Assembly (NCBI GenBank): GCA_030433415.1
Contig: JAUIMF010000004.1
Span: forward strand, 37,059-101,058
Direction: 5' to 3'
Source of the DNA: Gammaproteobacteria bacterium
GTDB taxonomy: Bacteria; Pseudomonadota; Gammaproteobacteria; Pseudomonadales; Halieaceae
DNA: 64,000 nucleotides
The notes beneath the pieces are model-generated. The model was not told the DNA's origin. It searched no databases and saw only the letters and a program-made list of their open reading frames with translations. This document shows, piece after piece, positions 12,568-20,737 of the stretch. The translations under genes were made by a program, and so were the position numbers. Positions within the stretch are counted from its first letter, which is position 1; each line of letters starts with the position of its first letter.

Positions 12568-12924
12568 TCAGTTCGCCCTGGGGTCCGGGTGCGTGCTGTA
12601 GTCAGGTGATTCCCCACACAGCAGGCGATCCACGTCCTCAAGCGCATCCAGCAGCCCCTGAATGGGCAGCCCCTGGCCACGAAAATATTCCTCTGCCATG
12701 GGCACGATGCCGCATTTTGCAGGCAGGGGTTCCTGCTCCGTCACCAGACGCCGCATGGTGGGAATGAATATCCACTGCAGCCACTGGGGTAGCGTCAGCG
12801 TGTCTACGGCAAAGGGCTGTGTCGAGCTCAGAGCCGCTTCATCAGGTGCCTCGTTTTCCCACAACGACAACGTACGCAGCTCCGCCTCAATGTCTATTAA
12901 CGTGGCCGCTACCTGCGTGTGCAC
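12568..12924 (-). CDS. yqcC: YqcC family protein (DUF446)
   Basis: A 118-residue soluble protein. The pattern of an amphipathic N-terminal helix, then PFAVDTLTLPQWLQWIFIPTM, LPAKCGIVPMAEEYF and a short acidic C-terminal helix matches the YqcC/DUF446 family, whose role is not established; in enterobacteria it is next to truC. No truC is present here. The start is a GTG at 12924 with a GGAGAG site 8 bases upstream. It is followed by a terminator and then by the divergently unlinked receptor on the same strand. Confidence 0.85.
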   Translation of the reverse strand: MHTQVAATLIDIEAELRTLSLWENEAPDEAALSSTQPFAVDTLTLPQWLQWIFIPTMRRLVTEQEPLPAKCGIVPMAEEYFRGQGLPIQGLLDALEDVDRLLCGESPDYSTHPDPRAN

Positions 12925-13220
12925 TATTCACACTCTCCGAATAAAAAACCCATTGTAAATCAAACAGTAATCGCAGGCCGAGGACTTTACGGCCGGTAGT
13001 TTCCCAGGGAACAAGTCGTTAAACTGAAGCACTGGCAAAAAAGAGATAACAAACTCACTTGTCAAAACACAATAAGAACAAGCCTGCCCGCTCAACTGAT
13101 CCATTGCGACACGCTATCGCAGCGCGTCGAGCACCCCCCTTGCAGCACCGGGTGATCAGTTTGCTGTGGGCATCCGTATCACCTCGCACGAACCCATAAC
13201 TCAAATTAAGGATTGTTCAG
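12925..13220. other. Intergenic region upstream of yqcC and the second receptor
   Basis: No gene seen in these 296 bases. It separates divergent genes and should hold both promoters. An AT-richer stretch (about 13020-13075) stands out from the flanks. No convincing operator was identified; an AAGGA ribosome-binding site precedes the ATG at 13221. Confidence 0.5.
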
Positions 13221-15542
13221 ATGAACCCTCGCAATCGCACCACAATCAGTCAATGGCTCCAGCGTCCCCTGACTACCGCTGTAGCCGCGGTTATCGCCGG
13301 CTCAAGTTTAAACGCCATGGCGCAGGAACAACCTCGCCGCGGCTCCGCGTCGGCCCTGCTTGAAGAGGTCGTCGTGACAGCGCGTAAGCGTGAGGAAGGC
13401 GCCCAGGACGTTCCCCTGTCCGTGAGCGCCTACAGCGAAGACCAGCTCGACGCCCTCAAAGTTCGCAACCTGACCGATCTCGCCGTCGGCATGCCCAGTG
13501 TCGTACTCGACGAAATTGGCACGTCTCGCGGCTATGCAAACTTCTCAATCCGAGGCATCGGCATCAACAGTTCCATTCCTTCGATCGACCCCGCCGTTGG
13601 TGTGGTGATAGATGGCGTCTACCTTGGCACCAACTCGGGCATCGTGTTTGACAACTTTGACATCCAGAGCATCGAAGTGCTTCGCGGCCCCCAAGGCACG
13701 CTGTTTGGGCGAAACGTGACGGGTGGCGCTGTACTGATCAACACCAAGGTACCCACGGAAGAGTTTGAGTTCGACGCCCGGGTCAGCTACGAATTCCCGG
13801 AGGACGGCGGTGCAAGCACGATCCTTCAGGGGTCGGTGAGTGGCGGCCTGACCGATACGCTGTCGGCAAAGCTGGCGGTGTATTACAACGATGACGAGGG
13901 TGCTCTGGTCAACGAGTTTGATGACCGTGATCATGGCGCCTACGAGCAGACGATCATTCGCCCGGTGATTGCCTGGCGTCCGACGGACACGCTTGAAATC
14001 ATCGCACGCTATGAATACCAGGACATCGAGAACGATGGTCCTTCAGCCCAGTCCCACATCAATGGCAGCGGCAATCCCGGCAGCCCCTACAACGCGGATC
14101 GTGACAGCTTTGACTTCAATATCGATGAACCGGGTTACGGCAAGCTCGAGATCGACAGCTTCAACCTCACAGTCAACTGGGACGTCGCCAACGGCACCAT
14201 CACCAATATCTTCGCGACGCGGGAACAAGAGAACCAGACCCTCGCAGATATCGATGCCCAGCCGATCTGGATTTTCCACTCCGACACAGATTCGAGCTAT
14301 GAGCAGTGGTCGAACGAACTGCGATACAACGGCCTGTTCATGGATGACCGGCTTAACCTCACCACCGGCGTCTACATGTTTGAAAGTGAATTGGCCTACG
14401 ACGAAAACCGCCGCCTGTTCGGTGTTCTCACCGGCGCAGGTGTACCGGCGCTCAGCCAGGAAGGCGGTGGTTATCTGGATGTAGAAAGCATGGGTGTATT
14501 CGCATCGGTGGACTACGACCTGTCGGACCGCCTGACCCTGTCTGCCGGTGTCCGCTGGACCAAAGAAGAAAAGGATGCCCGCACGACCAACCTGCCGATC
14601 AACAACGCGCCATGCTACATCGGTAGCCCCAATGGTCCGTCCTATGCACCGGCAACCACCGAGTGTGCCGCGGACTTCGTTGACAGCGAAAGCTGGTCCT
14701 TTGTTTCGCCCAAACTTGGCTTCATGTACGAACTGACCGACAGCTCCCGCGTGTACGGTAGCGTCACGCAGGGGTATCGCTCCGGTGGCTACAACCTGCG
14801 AAATACCGAAGTACCCACGGGATTTGCGCCAGACGGCACGGCGATCTACGAGTTTGGCCCCGGACCCTTTGACGAGGAAGAGGTTACGTCGTGGGAAGTC
14901 GGTTACAAATCCGAATGGTCTCGCGGCCAACTGAATGTGTCAGCCTATTTCACCGAAATCGCAGATCAGCAACGTGAAGTGAACCTGCCGAGCGCCGTAT
15001 CGGGCGTACTGCAGCTGATTCAGAACACGGCAGACACCGACATCATGGGCCTGGAGGTAGACGGCACCTTTGCCCTTACCGACAACCTGACCATCCTCGC
15101 GTCCCTGGGCGTGATCGACGCGGAGTACACCAGTGTTCGTTTTGATCTGAACGGTGACGGCGTCGTCGATGGAGCTGACAAGTCGCTGGAGCTGCCCCGG
15201 GCACCAGAACTGACTTACAGCATTTCGGCGGTCTACGATATGGAGATCGGTGACCTGGGCTACCTGTCATCCCGTATCAGCTACGGTTATCGCGATGAAA
15301 CCTTCTACACCGATAACAATCTGGGCTTCATTCTCGAGCAGGAGATGCTGGACATCTATCTGGACTTCTACACCGCCGGTGGCAACTGGACGCTGTCCAT
15401 GTATGGCCGCAACCTGCTGGATACGGTACGCCACGGCGGTGATACGCAGCTCGGTAATATCGGTCCCTTGCCTGTCAACGGAACCTTCTCTCCGCTGGGC
15501 ACTCCGGCAACGCTGGGCTTCGAAGCTCGCTACAGCTTCTAA
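13221..15542 (+). CDS. TonB-dependent receptor (second of three)
   Basis: A 773-residue outer-membrane receptor. The signal peptide (to about residue 35, ending SLNAMA) is followed by the TonB-box-like LEEVVVTARKRE, the plug motifs VPLSVSAYSEDQL, FSIRGIGINS, GVVIDGVYLG and SIEVLRGPQGTLFGRNVTGGAV, and a barrel ending in Phe (ARYSF). The plug GPQGTLFGRN form is the type common in sphingomonads and marine Gammaproteobacteria. Ligand unknown. A segment near residue 645 (DLNGDGVVDGADK) looks like a dockerin- or EF-hand-like Ca-binding loop within an extracellular loop. Transcribed toward the third receptor, with a shared terminator between them. Confidence 0.93.
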   Translation: MNPRNRTTISQWLQRPLTTAVAAVIAGSSLNAMAQEQPRRGSASALLEEVVVTARKREEGAQDVPLSVSAYSEDQLDALKVRNLTDLAVGMPSVVLDEIGTSRGYANFSIRGIGINSSIPSIDPAVGVVIDGVYLGTNSGIVFDNFDIQSIEVLRGPQGTLFGRNVTGGAVLINTKVPTEEFEFDARVSYEFPEDGGASTILQGSVSGGLTDTLSAKLAVYYNDDEGALVNEFDDRDHGAYEQTIIRPVIAWRPTDTLEIIARYEYQDIENDGPSAQSHINGSGNPGSPYNADRDSFDFNIDEPGYGKLEIDSFNLTVNWDVANGTITNIFATREQENQTLADIDAQPIWIFHSDTDSSYEQWSNELRYNGLFMDDRLNLTTGVYMFESELAYDENRRLFGVLTGAGVPALSQEGGGYLDVESMGVFASVDYDLSDRLTLSAGVRWTKEEKDARTTNLPINNAPCYIGSPNGPSYAPATTECAADFVDSESWSFVSPKLGFMYELTDSSRVYGSVTQGYRSGGYNLRNTEVPTGFAPDGTAIYEFGPGPFDEEEVTSWEVGYKSEWSRGQLNVSAYFTEIADQQREVNLPSAVSGVLQLIQNTADTDIMGLEVDGTFALTDNLTILASLGVIDAEYTSVRFDLNGDGVVDGADKSLELPRAPELTYSISAVYDMEIGDLGYLSSRISYGYRDETFYTDNNLGFILEQEMLDIYLDFYTAGGNWTLSMYGRNLLDTVRHGGDTQLGNIGPLPVNGTFSPLGTPATLGFEARYSF

Positions 15543-15561
15543 GCGAGCTTAACGGCGGAAC

Positions 15562-15596
15562 AAAGCCCGCGGCGCGCAAGCTCCGCGGGCTTTTTT
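15562..15596. terminator. Intrinsic terminator between convergent receptors
   Basis: Stem AAAGCCCGCGG / CCGCGGGCTTT with a 10-nt loop and a T6 tract on the plus strand; the A-rich other side is weaker. Lies 20 bp after the second receptor. Confidence 0.88.
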
Positions 15597-15610
15597 ATGA
15601 CGCATTGACT

Positions 15611-17920
15611 TCAGAACTCATACCGCGCACTGATGCCATAGGACATCGGCGAGGAACGGAAGGTGTTGTAGCCGATAAACCCGAAGCCCGATACCGCGAA
15701 ATCCTCATCGAGCAGGTTCCGTCCAAACAATGAGATCTCAACACCCGCAATCGGTGGACGAAGTGTCCAGTCCGCCGACAGCGTTGTGTAGCCCGACTGC
15801 CTCCGGTCATCTCGCCCTTCGGCATCCAGGTAAAACTCACTGCGGTATTTGGCGGCGATGCGCAGTTCACTCCCCACGTCGCCCAGCGTCCAGGCGTAGG
15901 TGGCCGCCAGCGTGGCCGACTCGTCTGAAGCAAACGGGAGCGGATTACCGTCGAACAGGTCAGCGTTGCCCAGACGGTCGCTCGATTGCTCTATTTCAGT
16001 ATCGAGCAGCGTAAAACCACCCTCGATGCGCAGGCTCGCAGTAGGACGCCAAGTGAGCGAGGCTTCCAAACCGGCACTGCTGGCCTCGTCCAGATTCGAC
16101 AGGGAGTTGGACACAATGCTCGATCCATCGGGCAAGACAAAATTGACGAAGATCCGCGCCTGGGGAGCGTCGTATTCCTGGTAGAACGCGGCGACCGCAT
16201 AGCTGAGCTGCTCACTGGGGCTGGCTTTGTAGCCAATTTCAAAGGCCGTCACGGTCTCTTTGTCGAACAAGCCCTCGTCAGCGTAGTGCAAGACATTGTT
16301 GGCGACCTCGCCATTAAATCCGCCGGACTTGAAGCCCTGGGCCAGGGACGCGTAGGCCGCGCCGCTCGTCGTGAAGTACTGCAGCGCCAGATCGCCACTG
16401 AAGGTCGTATCGCTGAGGGTGTTTGCGCCGATGGCACCGCCGACACCATCGCGATTGTTCAGAGCCTGCACCCCGTCGGCGAAGATGTGTACCCCAGACC
16501 CCTCGCCTTCAATCCGCTCATCGGTCAGGCGGCCCCCCACGGTCAGGCCGAAACGCCCGGGAAGATCAATTTCGTTACGGGTGAACAGCGCGATCGCACG
16601 GCGCTGCTGTTCGATGTCAGTCACAAGGGTGCTGGCCGGGGTATCTGATGCCGGGTCTGGGCCGGCCCGCCCTGGCGCGCCGACGTAGGGACAGGTACCG
16701 AGCAGCGTGCCCAGGTCCAGTTCTCCGCACCAGATGGTGTACACCTGGTCAAAGTCGTCGTAACTGAGCGACAGCCCCAGCAACGACTGACCCCACGACA
16801 TGGATCGTTGTGCCCTGAACTCCTGGCTCAACTGCAGGTAGTCGCGATCATAGGACAGGTTGGCATTGAAGTTTGCGTTGCCAAACGGTGCCGGTGTGCC
16901 GTCGAAATCAAAGCCGTACTGCTGGTTGTAGCCTTCCACCGCAGTAACCGAGGTCAGGTTCCAGCCGAGTAGCTCGCTCACCCATTCGACCGAGGCCCCA
17001 TAGAATTCGTTGTCGGTGTCCTGCCGACCATCGCCCGCGACGGAAATCTCGAAATCATCCACATCAATCGCATCATTGCGCGGACTCGTATTGACGCCGT
17101 TGTCCTCTTCGTAATGAGCGCGAAAATAGACCGATCCGCCATCACTGAGCTGCGATGCCAGCGCCGCCCGCAAGCCGAACTCTTCGCGACGACCCGCCGC
17201 CGATGCAGGTGCGGGGGCATCAGCGGTTTGCACATTGTCCAGCACCGGATCTTCACGCAGTGCACGCGCCGCCAGGCGAACATGCGTGCTGTCACTCACC
17301 GCGCCACCAACGGCCGCGCGAAGATCTACGCGATTAAAGCGGGCATAGCTCGCGTCGAGATAGCTGGTCTGATCCGCGCCCGGTCGCGCACTGATAAAGT
17401 TAATCGCGCCCGAAGACGCGTTACGCCCATACAACGTTCCCTGCGGCCCCTTGAGCACCTCGACGCGCTCCAGATCGTAGAGCAGGCCGCTCGTTTGCAC
17501 GTTGGTCGCGAGGAATACCCCGTCGGCGTACACCGCCGCCGCCCCCGGGGTGAGCGCCTGATGATCAACCGCGCCAATGCCACGAATCTGAAACGCCACC
17601 TGACTGCCATTGGCGACCGCCGCCTGCACACCGTTGAGGTATTCCGTGATGTCTTCGGCACTGTTCAGCGCCGCACTGGCGGCAATATCGTCCAGCGAAA
17701 GCACCTGCAGCGACATCGGCACATCCACCGGTGCCTGGGACCGATGCGACGCCGTCACCACCACCTGCTCCATCACCGGTGAATCTGCAACCCCCCACTG
17801 GGCCGCCGTCACCAACAAACCACAGAGCGCCGCAGCACCCCTTCGATGCGAACGGCGAAGCTCGACACACCTAAAATCCGCATAACACGGCGCCTGCTCA
17901 GCACCTCTGGGCATCGTCAT
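15611..17920 (-). CDS. TonB-dependent receptor (third of three)
   Basis: An outer-membrane receptor of 769 residues from the ATG at 17920. The open frame runs on to 17992, but a start at 17920 (MTMPRG) puts the basic RRSHRR and hydrophobic AAALCGLLVTAAQ stretch nearer the N-terminus, as in a signal peptide; even so its n-region is unusually long (about 27 residues). The TonB-box-like EQVVVTASHR, plug motifs FQIRGIGAVDHQ, AVYADGVFLA and VEVLKGPQGTLYGRNASSGAI and terminal YEF are intact. Ligand unknown. A palindrome at 18004-18032 lies upstream and may be an operator. Confidence 0.9.
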   Translation of the reverse strand: MTMPRGAEQAPCYADFRCVELRRSHRRGAAALCGLLVTAAQWGVADSPVMEQVVVTASHRSQAPVDVPMSLQVLSLDDIAASAALNSAEDITEYLNGVQAAVANGSQVAFQIRGIGAVDHQALTPGAAAVYADGVFLATNVQTSGLLYDLERVEVLKGPQGTLYGRNASSGAINFISARPGADQTSYLDASYARFNRVDLRAAVGGAVSDSTHVRLAARALREDPVLDNVQTADAPAPASAAGRREEFGLRAALASQLSDGGSVYFRAHYEEDNGVNTSPRNDAIDVDDFEISVAGDGRQDTDNEFYGASVEWVSELLGWNLTSVTAVEGYNQQYGFDFDGTPAPFGNANFNANLSYDRDYLQLSQEFRAQRSMSWGQSLLGLSLSYDDFDQVYTIWCGELDLGTLLGTCPYVGAPGRAGPDPASDTPASTLVTDIEQQRRAIALFTRNEIDLPGRFGLTVGGRLTDERIEGEGSGVHIFADGVQALNNRDGVGGAIGANTLSDTTFSGDLALQYFTTSGAAYASLAQGFKSGGFNGEVANNVLHYADEGLFDKETVTAFEIGYKASPSEQLSYAVAAFYQEYDAPQARIFVNFVLPDGSSIVSNSLSNLDEASSAGLEASLTWRPTASLRIEGGFTLLDTEIEQSSDRLGNADLFDGNPLPFASDESATLAATYAWTLGDVGSELRIAAKYRSEFYLDAEGRDDRRQSGYTTLSADWTLRPPIAGVEISLFGRNLLDEDFAVSGFGFIGYNTFRSSPMSYGISARYEF

Positions 17921-18003
17921 AAAATTCGATCCGATAAACGTAATGAGAGACCGGGCCCGTGCAACTCCGCCTGCTCGGCAGGTCGTTGGCAACCGATCTA
18001 CTT

Positions 18004-18032
18004 GTTAACCATAGAACGCATGTAAGGTTAAC
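18004..18032. promoter_or_regulatory. Interrupted palindrome upstream of the third receptor
   Basis: Half-sites GTTAACC and GGTTAAC separated by 15 nt, about 85-110 bp upstream of the receptor start at 17920. The AT-rich, symmetric form fits a dimeric regulator site, but no matching regulator is adjacent. Inference only. Confidence 0.35.
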
Positions 18033-18082
18033 ATGTCTTGCGCGCCGTGGGATCCCCCATCAGCGCATAGTGCCCCGAATCC

Positions 18083-18155
18083 GGCACAGGCGACGATGCT
18101 CCCGCCGCTCGCTGGGAGGGGGGACGCTCGCTATGGGAGCATCGCCACCTGTGCC
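18083..18155 (+). repeat. Hairpin element, core type 2, copy 1
   Basis: Arms 18083-18103 and 18135-18155 pair at 19 of 21 positions. The 31-nt core contains TCGCTGGGAGGGGGGACGCT, a 20-base stretch found again, reverse complemented, inside the element at 18335-18421. Arms of the two copies are unrelated. Confidence 0.8.
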
Positions 18156-18204
18156 TTACGCGATGCGAGCGTCAGAAGTCCAGCGCCCGAAACGCGGCGA
18201 CAGA

Positions 18205-18335
18205 CACCACCGCCAGACCCGCCACAACGGGAGCACAACGCGCCCCCGCCCCAACCGTCGACCGCACCACCGCCAGCACCCCACAACGGAAGCACAACTC
18301 GCCCCCGCCCCACACGTCGGCAGCACCACCGCCAG
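18205..18335. repeat. Direct repeat, ~60-bp unit, 2.2 copies
   Basis: Two units, 18205-18264 and 18265-18323, plus the first 12 bases of a third. Each begins CACCACCGCCAG and contains CACAACGG-G/A-AGCACAAC and CGCCCCCGCCCC. The units differ at about ten positions, so the duplication is not recent. Confidence 0.8.
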
Positions 18336-18421
18336 GCCCCGGACCACCTGCGTCGTATCGCGAAGTGCAGCGTCCCCCCTCCCAGCGAAACGGAGCGATG
18401 CGACGCAGGTGGTCCGGGGCC
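18335..18421 (-). repeat. Hairpin element, core type 2, copy 2 (inverted)
   Basis: Arms 18335-18361 and 18395-18421 pair at 26 of 27 positions around a 33-nt core that carries the same 20-base type 2 sequence on the minus strand. The right arm is also the start of the 34-bp tandem array, so arm and array share sequence. Confidence 0.85.
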
Positions 18422-18606
18422 GGAGATGTGGCACCAACGCAGGTGGTGCGGGGCCGGAGATGTGGCACCAACGCAGGTGTTCCGGGGCCGGAGACGTGGC
18501 ACCAACGCAGGTGGTCCGGGGCCGGAGACGTGGCACTAACGCAAGTGGTCCGGGACCGGAGTCGCGGCACCAGCGGCTGTGGTCAGGGGTCGGAGAAGTG
18601 GCTAGT
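18405..18606. repeat. 34-bp tandem array running into the dinG 3' end
   Basis: Six adjacent units beginning GCAGGTGGTCCGGGGCCGGA and ending GTGGCACCAAC. Units 1-4 are nearly identical, units 5 and 6 increasingly degenerate, and the sixth overlaps the dinG stop codon (18602-18604). There are no unique spacers. Confidence 0.9.
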
Positions 18607-20737
18607 CAAACTGCCGCGTAAACGGCGGCAGAGAATCGAGAATGGCCCGCCCGTAGCGCCGCGTCAGCACCCGTCGATCGAGCAATGTCACGCGCCCGGT
18701 GTCGGACTCAGTGCGCAGCAGGCGTCCGCTGGCCTGCACCAGCCGCAGTGCTGCATCCGGCACACTGATCTCCATAAAGGGATTGCGCCCCTGGGCCTCC
18801 AGCCACTCCGCCAGCGCTGAGTCCACGGGATCATCCGGCACCGAAAACGGCAGTTTGGCGATAAGTACATGGGCGCAGTACGCACCAGGCAGATCCACAC
18901 CCTCGGCAAAGCTGGCCAGACCGAAAATCACGCTGCCCTGGCCCTCATCGATCGCCTCGCGATGACGGCGCAGGATCTCCTGCTTGCTGTAGTCATCCTG
19001 ACGCAAGGTTCGCCGCTGCCACTCTCGCGGCAGGTCATCGAAGACATCGTTCATCTGACGTCGCGATGAGAACAGTACGAGAGAACCTTCCTGCTCATCC
19101 ATCAGCTCGGGCAGCAGCGTCACCAGCTCCTGCGTATGTGCCTGGGCGTCGCTCGCCTCGCTCGTCATCGCCGGCACCCGCAGCGTCGCGCGGCGATAGT
19201 CAAAGGGGCTGGCCACCACCTTGAACGCACTGTCGGCGGGGACTCCGGATCGGGCGCAGAAGCGATCAAAGCGACCCAGCGCCGTCATCGTCGCCGAAGT
19301 GAGAACCGCGCCGGCGGCCCGGGACCAGAGCTGCTCGCGCAGAATATCGGCGCCGAGAATGTGGCTGCAGTGAAAATCCACGGCGTCGGGTTCATCGTCG
19401 GGACGACGACGCAGCCACCGGGCCCGCGGCGGATCTTCGGCGGCCGCGCCCGCGGCAAAATCCCGCCACAGCGTCGTGATGCCCTCGGCGCGTACCAGCA
19501 TGGCGCCCACCGCCATCTGCCAGGCTTCGATCTCGTCGCGCCGGGGCGCCAGGTCATCGTCCTCTGAGGCATCATCAAGACCACGGTCCAGCGTCGCGAG
19601 GCGACCCGTGAGGCGGGACCAGAGGCTGTCCAGGGTACGTGCGGCAATCGCCAGTTCCTCGGGTATCACACCCCCTTCAAAGCGGTGCTGTGTTCCCTCC
19701 TCGCTCAGATCCAGCAGCTGCGCCGCCTGTGCGCCTGCGCCACCCAATGCCAGGCTGATCTCGTCGAACAGCGCCGGCAGGGGCTCCAGCACCGCCTCGA
19801 GACCATGGATCATCCCGAGCAGCGGGGCCCCTTTGGCCAGGGCACGCTGCGTTTCGCCGATCCAGCTAAGGGTGGACGACAGGCGGCAGAAGCTCGCGAA
19901 ATGGTTCACCGCCTTGTCGGGCAGATGGTGACCCTCGTCAAAGATAAAAATGCTGTCCTCGGGCGGCGGCAGAATCGCGCCACCTCCCAGCGCCAGGTCT
20001 GACAACACGAGATCGTGATTGGTCACCACAATATCTGCGTCCTGCAAGCCATCGCGGGCACGATAGAAGCTGCAATTGCTGATGTTGGGACAGCGCCGAC
20101 CCGTGCATTGCCCCTGGTCCGACGTCACGGGAAACCAGTCGTCATCGTCAATCGTCGCAGGCCAGGCGTCCCGATCCCCGTCCCAGTCGCCGCGCCCCAG
20201 GGCGTCGAGCATGGCGTGGTAGGTTTCCAGAGCCGTGCGTGGCAGGGCCGCTTCGACTTCATCGGGATACAGGCCGATGGTGTGCCCGTCCCCGGATTGC
20301 TGCGCCATCAGGCGGTCCAGCTGGCTCAGACACAGGTAGCGGCGACGCCCCTTCGCCAGAGAGTAGTCAAAATCCAGGCCGCTACCACTCTGGATGTCGG
20401 GCAGGTCTTTGTTGATCAGCTGTTCCTGCAACGCCACCGTGGCCGTGGCAATGACCAGCCGTTTACCGCGGGCACGGGCAAGGACAAGAGCAGGGATGAC
20501 GTAGGCGATGGTTTTTCCCGTCCCCGTGCCGGCTTCGATCACAGCCACCGGGGAACCGGGCTCGTCGTTCTCTGAGGACGAGTTGTCCAGGGACTGTGCG
20601 CCGATGCGGGCCAGGGTGTTGGCTACCTCTGCGATCATCTGGCGCTGACCCCAGCGCGGTACCAGGCCCCGGGCCTCGGTCATGTTGCTGTAGGCGTCGC
20701 GGATCGCGTCCTTGTCCGCGTCGGTAAGTGCAGTCAT
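18602..20737 (-). CDS. dinG: ATP-dependent DNA helicase, DinG/XPD-like
   Basis: A 711-residue superfamily 2 helicase with 5'-3' polarity expected, used in DNA repair and to resolve R-loops or structured DNA. Walker A is EAGTGTGKT, motif II is DEGHHLPD, and the Fe-S cluster cysteines typical of the XPD/DinG group are present: one in RRRYLCLSQ and three in CTGRRCPNISNC. Helicase C-terminal motifs include FGLASFAEGVDLPG and the QASGRLLRTESD motif VI. The start ATG at 20737 overlaps the stop of the acyltransferase (ATGA), so the two are translationally coupled. The last codons overlap a degenerate unit of the 34-bp array. Confidence 0.94.
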   Translation of the reverse strand: MTALTDADKDAIRDAYSNMTEARGLVPRWGQRQMIAEVANTLARIGAQSLDNSSSENDEPGSPVAVIEAGTGTGKTIAYVIPALVLARARGKRLVIATATVALQEQLINKDLPDIQSGSGLDFDYSLAKGRRRYLCLSQLDRLMAQQSGDGHTIGLYPDEVEAALPRTALETYHAMLDALGRGDWDGDRDAWPATIDDDDWFPVTSDQGQCTGRRCPNISNCSFYRARDGLQDADIVVTNHDLVLSDLALGGGAILPPPEDSIFIFDEGHHLPDKAVNHFASFCRLSSTLSWIGETQRALAKGAPLLGMIHGLEAVLEPLPALFDEISLALGGAGAQAAQLLDLSEEGTQHRFEGGVIPEELAIAARTLDSLWSRLTGRLATLDRGLDDASEDDDLAPRRDEIEAWQMAVGAMLVRAEGITTLWRDFAAGAAAEDPPRARWLRRRPDDEPDAVDFHCSHILGADILREQLWSRAAGAVLTSATMTALGRFDRFCARSGVPADSAFKVVASPFDYRRATLRVPAMTSEASDAQAHTQELVTLLPELMDEQEGSLVLFSSRRQMNDVFDDLPREWQRRTLRQDDYSKQEILRRHREAIDEGQGSVIFGLASFAEGVDLPGAYCAHVLIAKLPFSVPDDPVDSALAEWLEAQGRNPFMEISVPDAALRLVQASGRLLRTESDTGRVTLLDRRVLTRRYGRAILDSLPPFTRQFD

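Larger units (their letters stand above)
17921..18601. other. Repeat-filled gap between the third receptor and dinG
   Basis: No gene seen in 681 bases. Both neighbours are on the minus strand. From left to right it holds the receptor's upstream region with an interrupted palindrome, a hairpin element (18083-18155), two ~60-bp direct repeats (18205-18335), a second hairpin element (18335-18421) and a 34-bp tandem array (18405-18606). Open frames here, rich in Pro/His/Arg, change frame without loss of length and are products of the GC-rich repeats. Confidence 0.7.

Noticed and set aside
18405..18606. CRISPR array
   Set aside because: The 34-bp units are directly adjacent with no unique spacers, and no cas gene is present.
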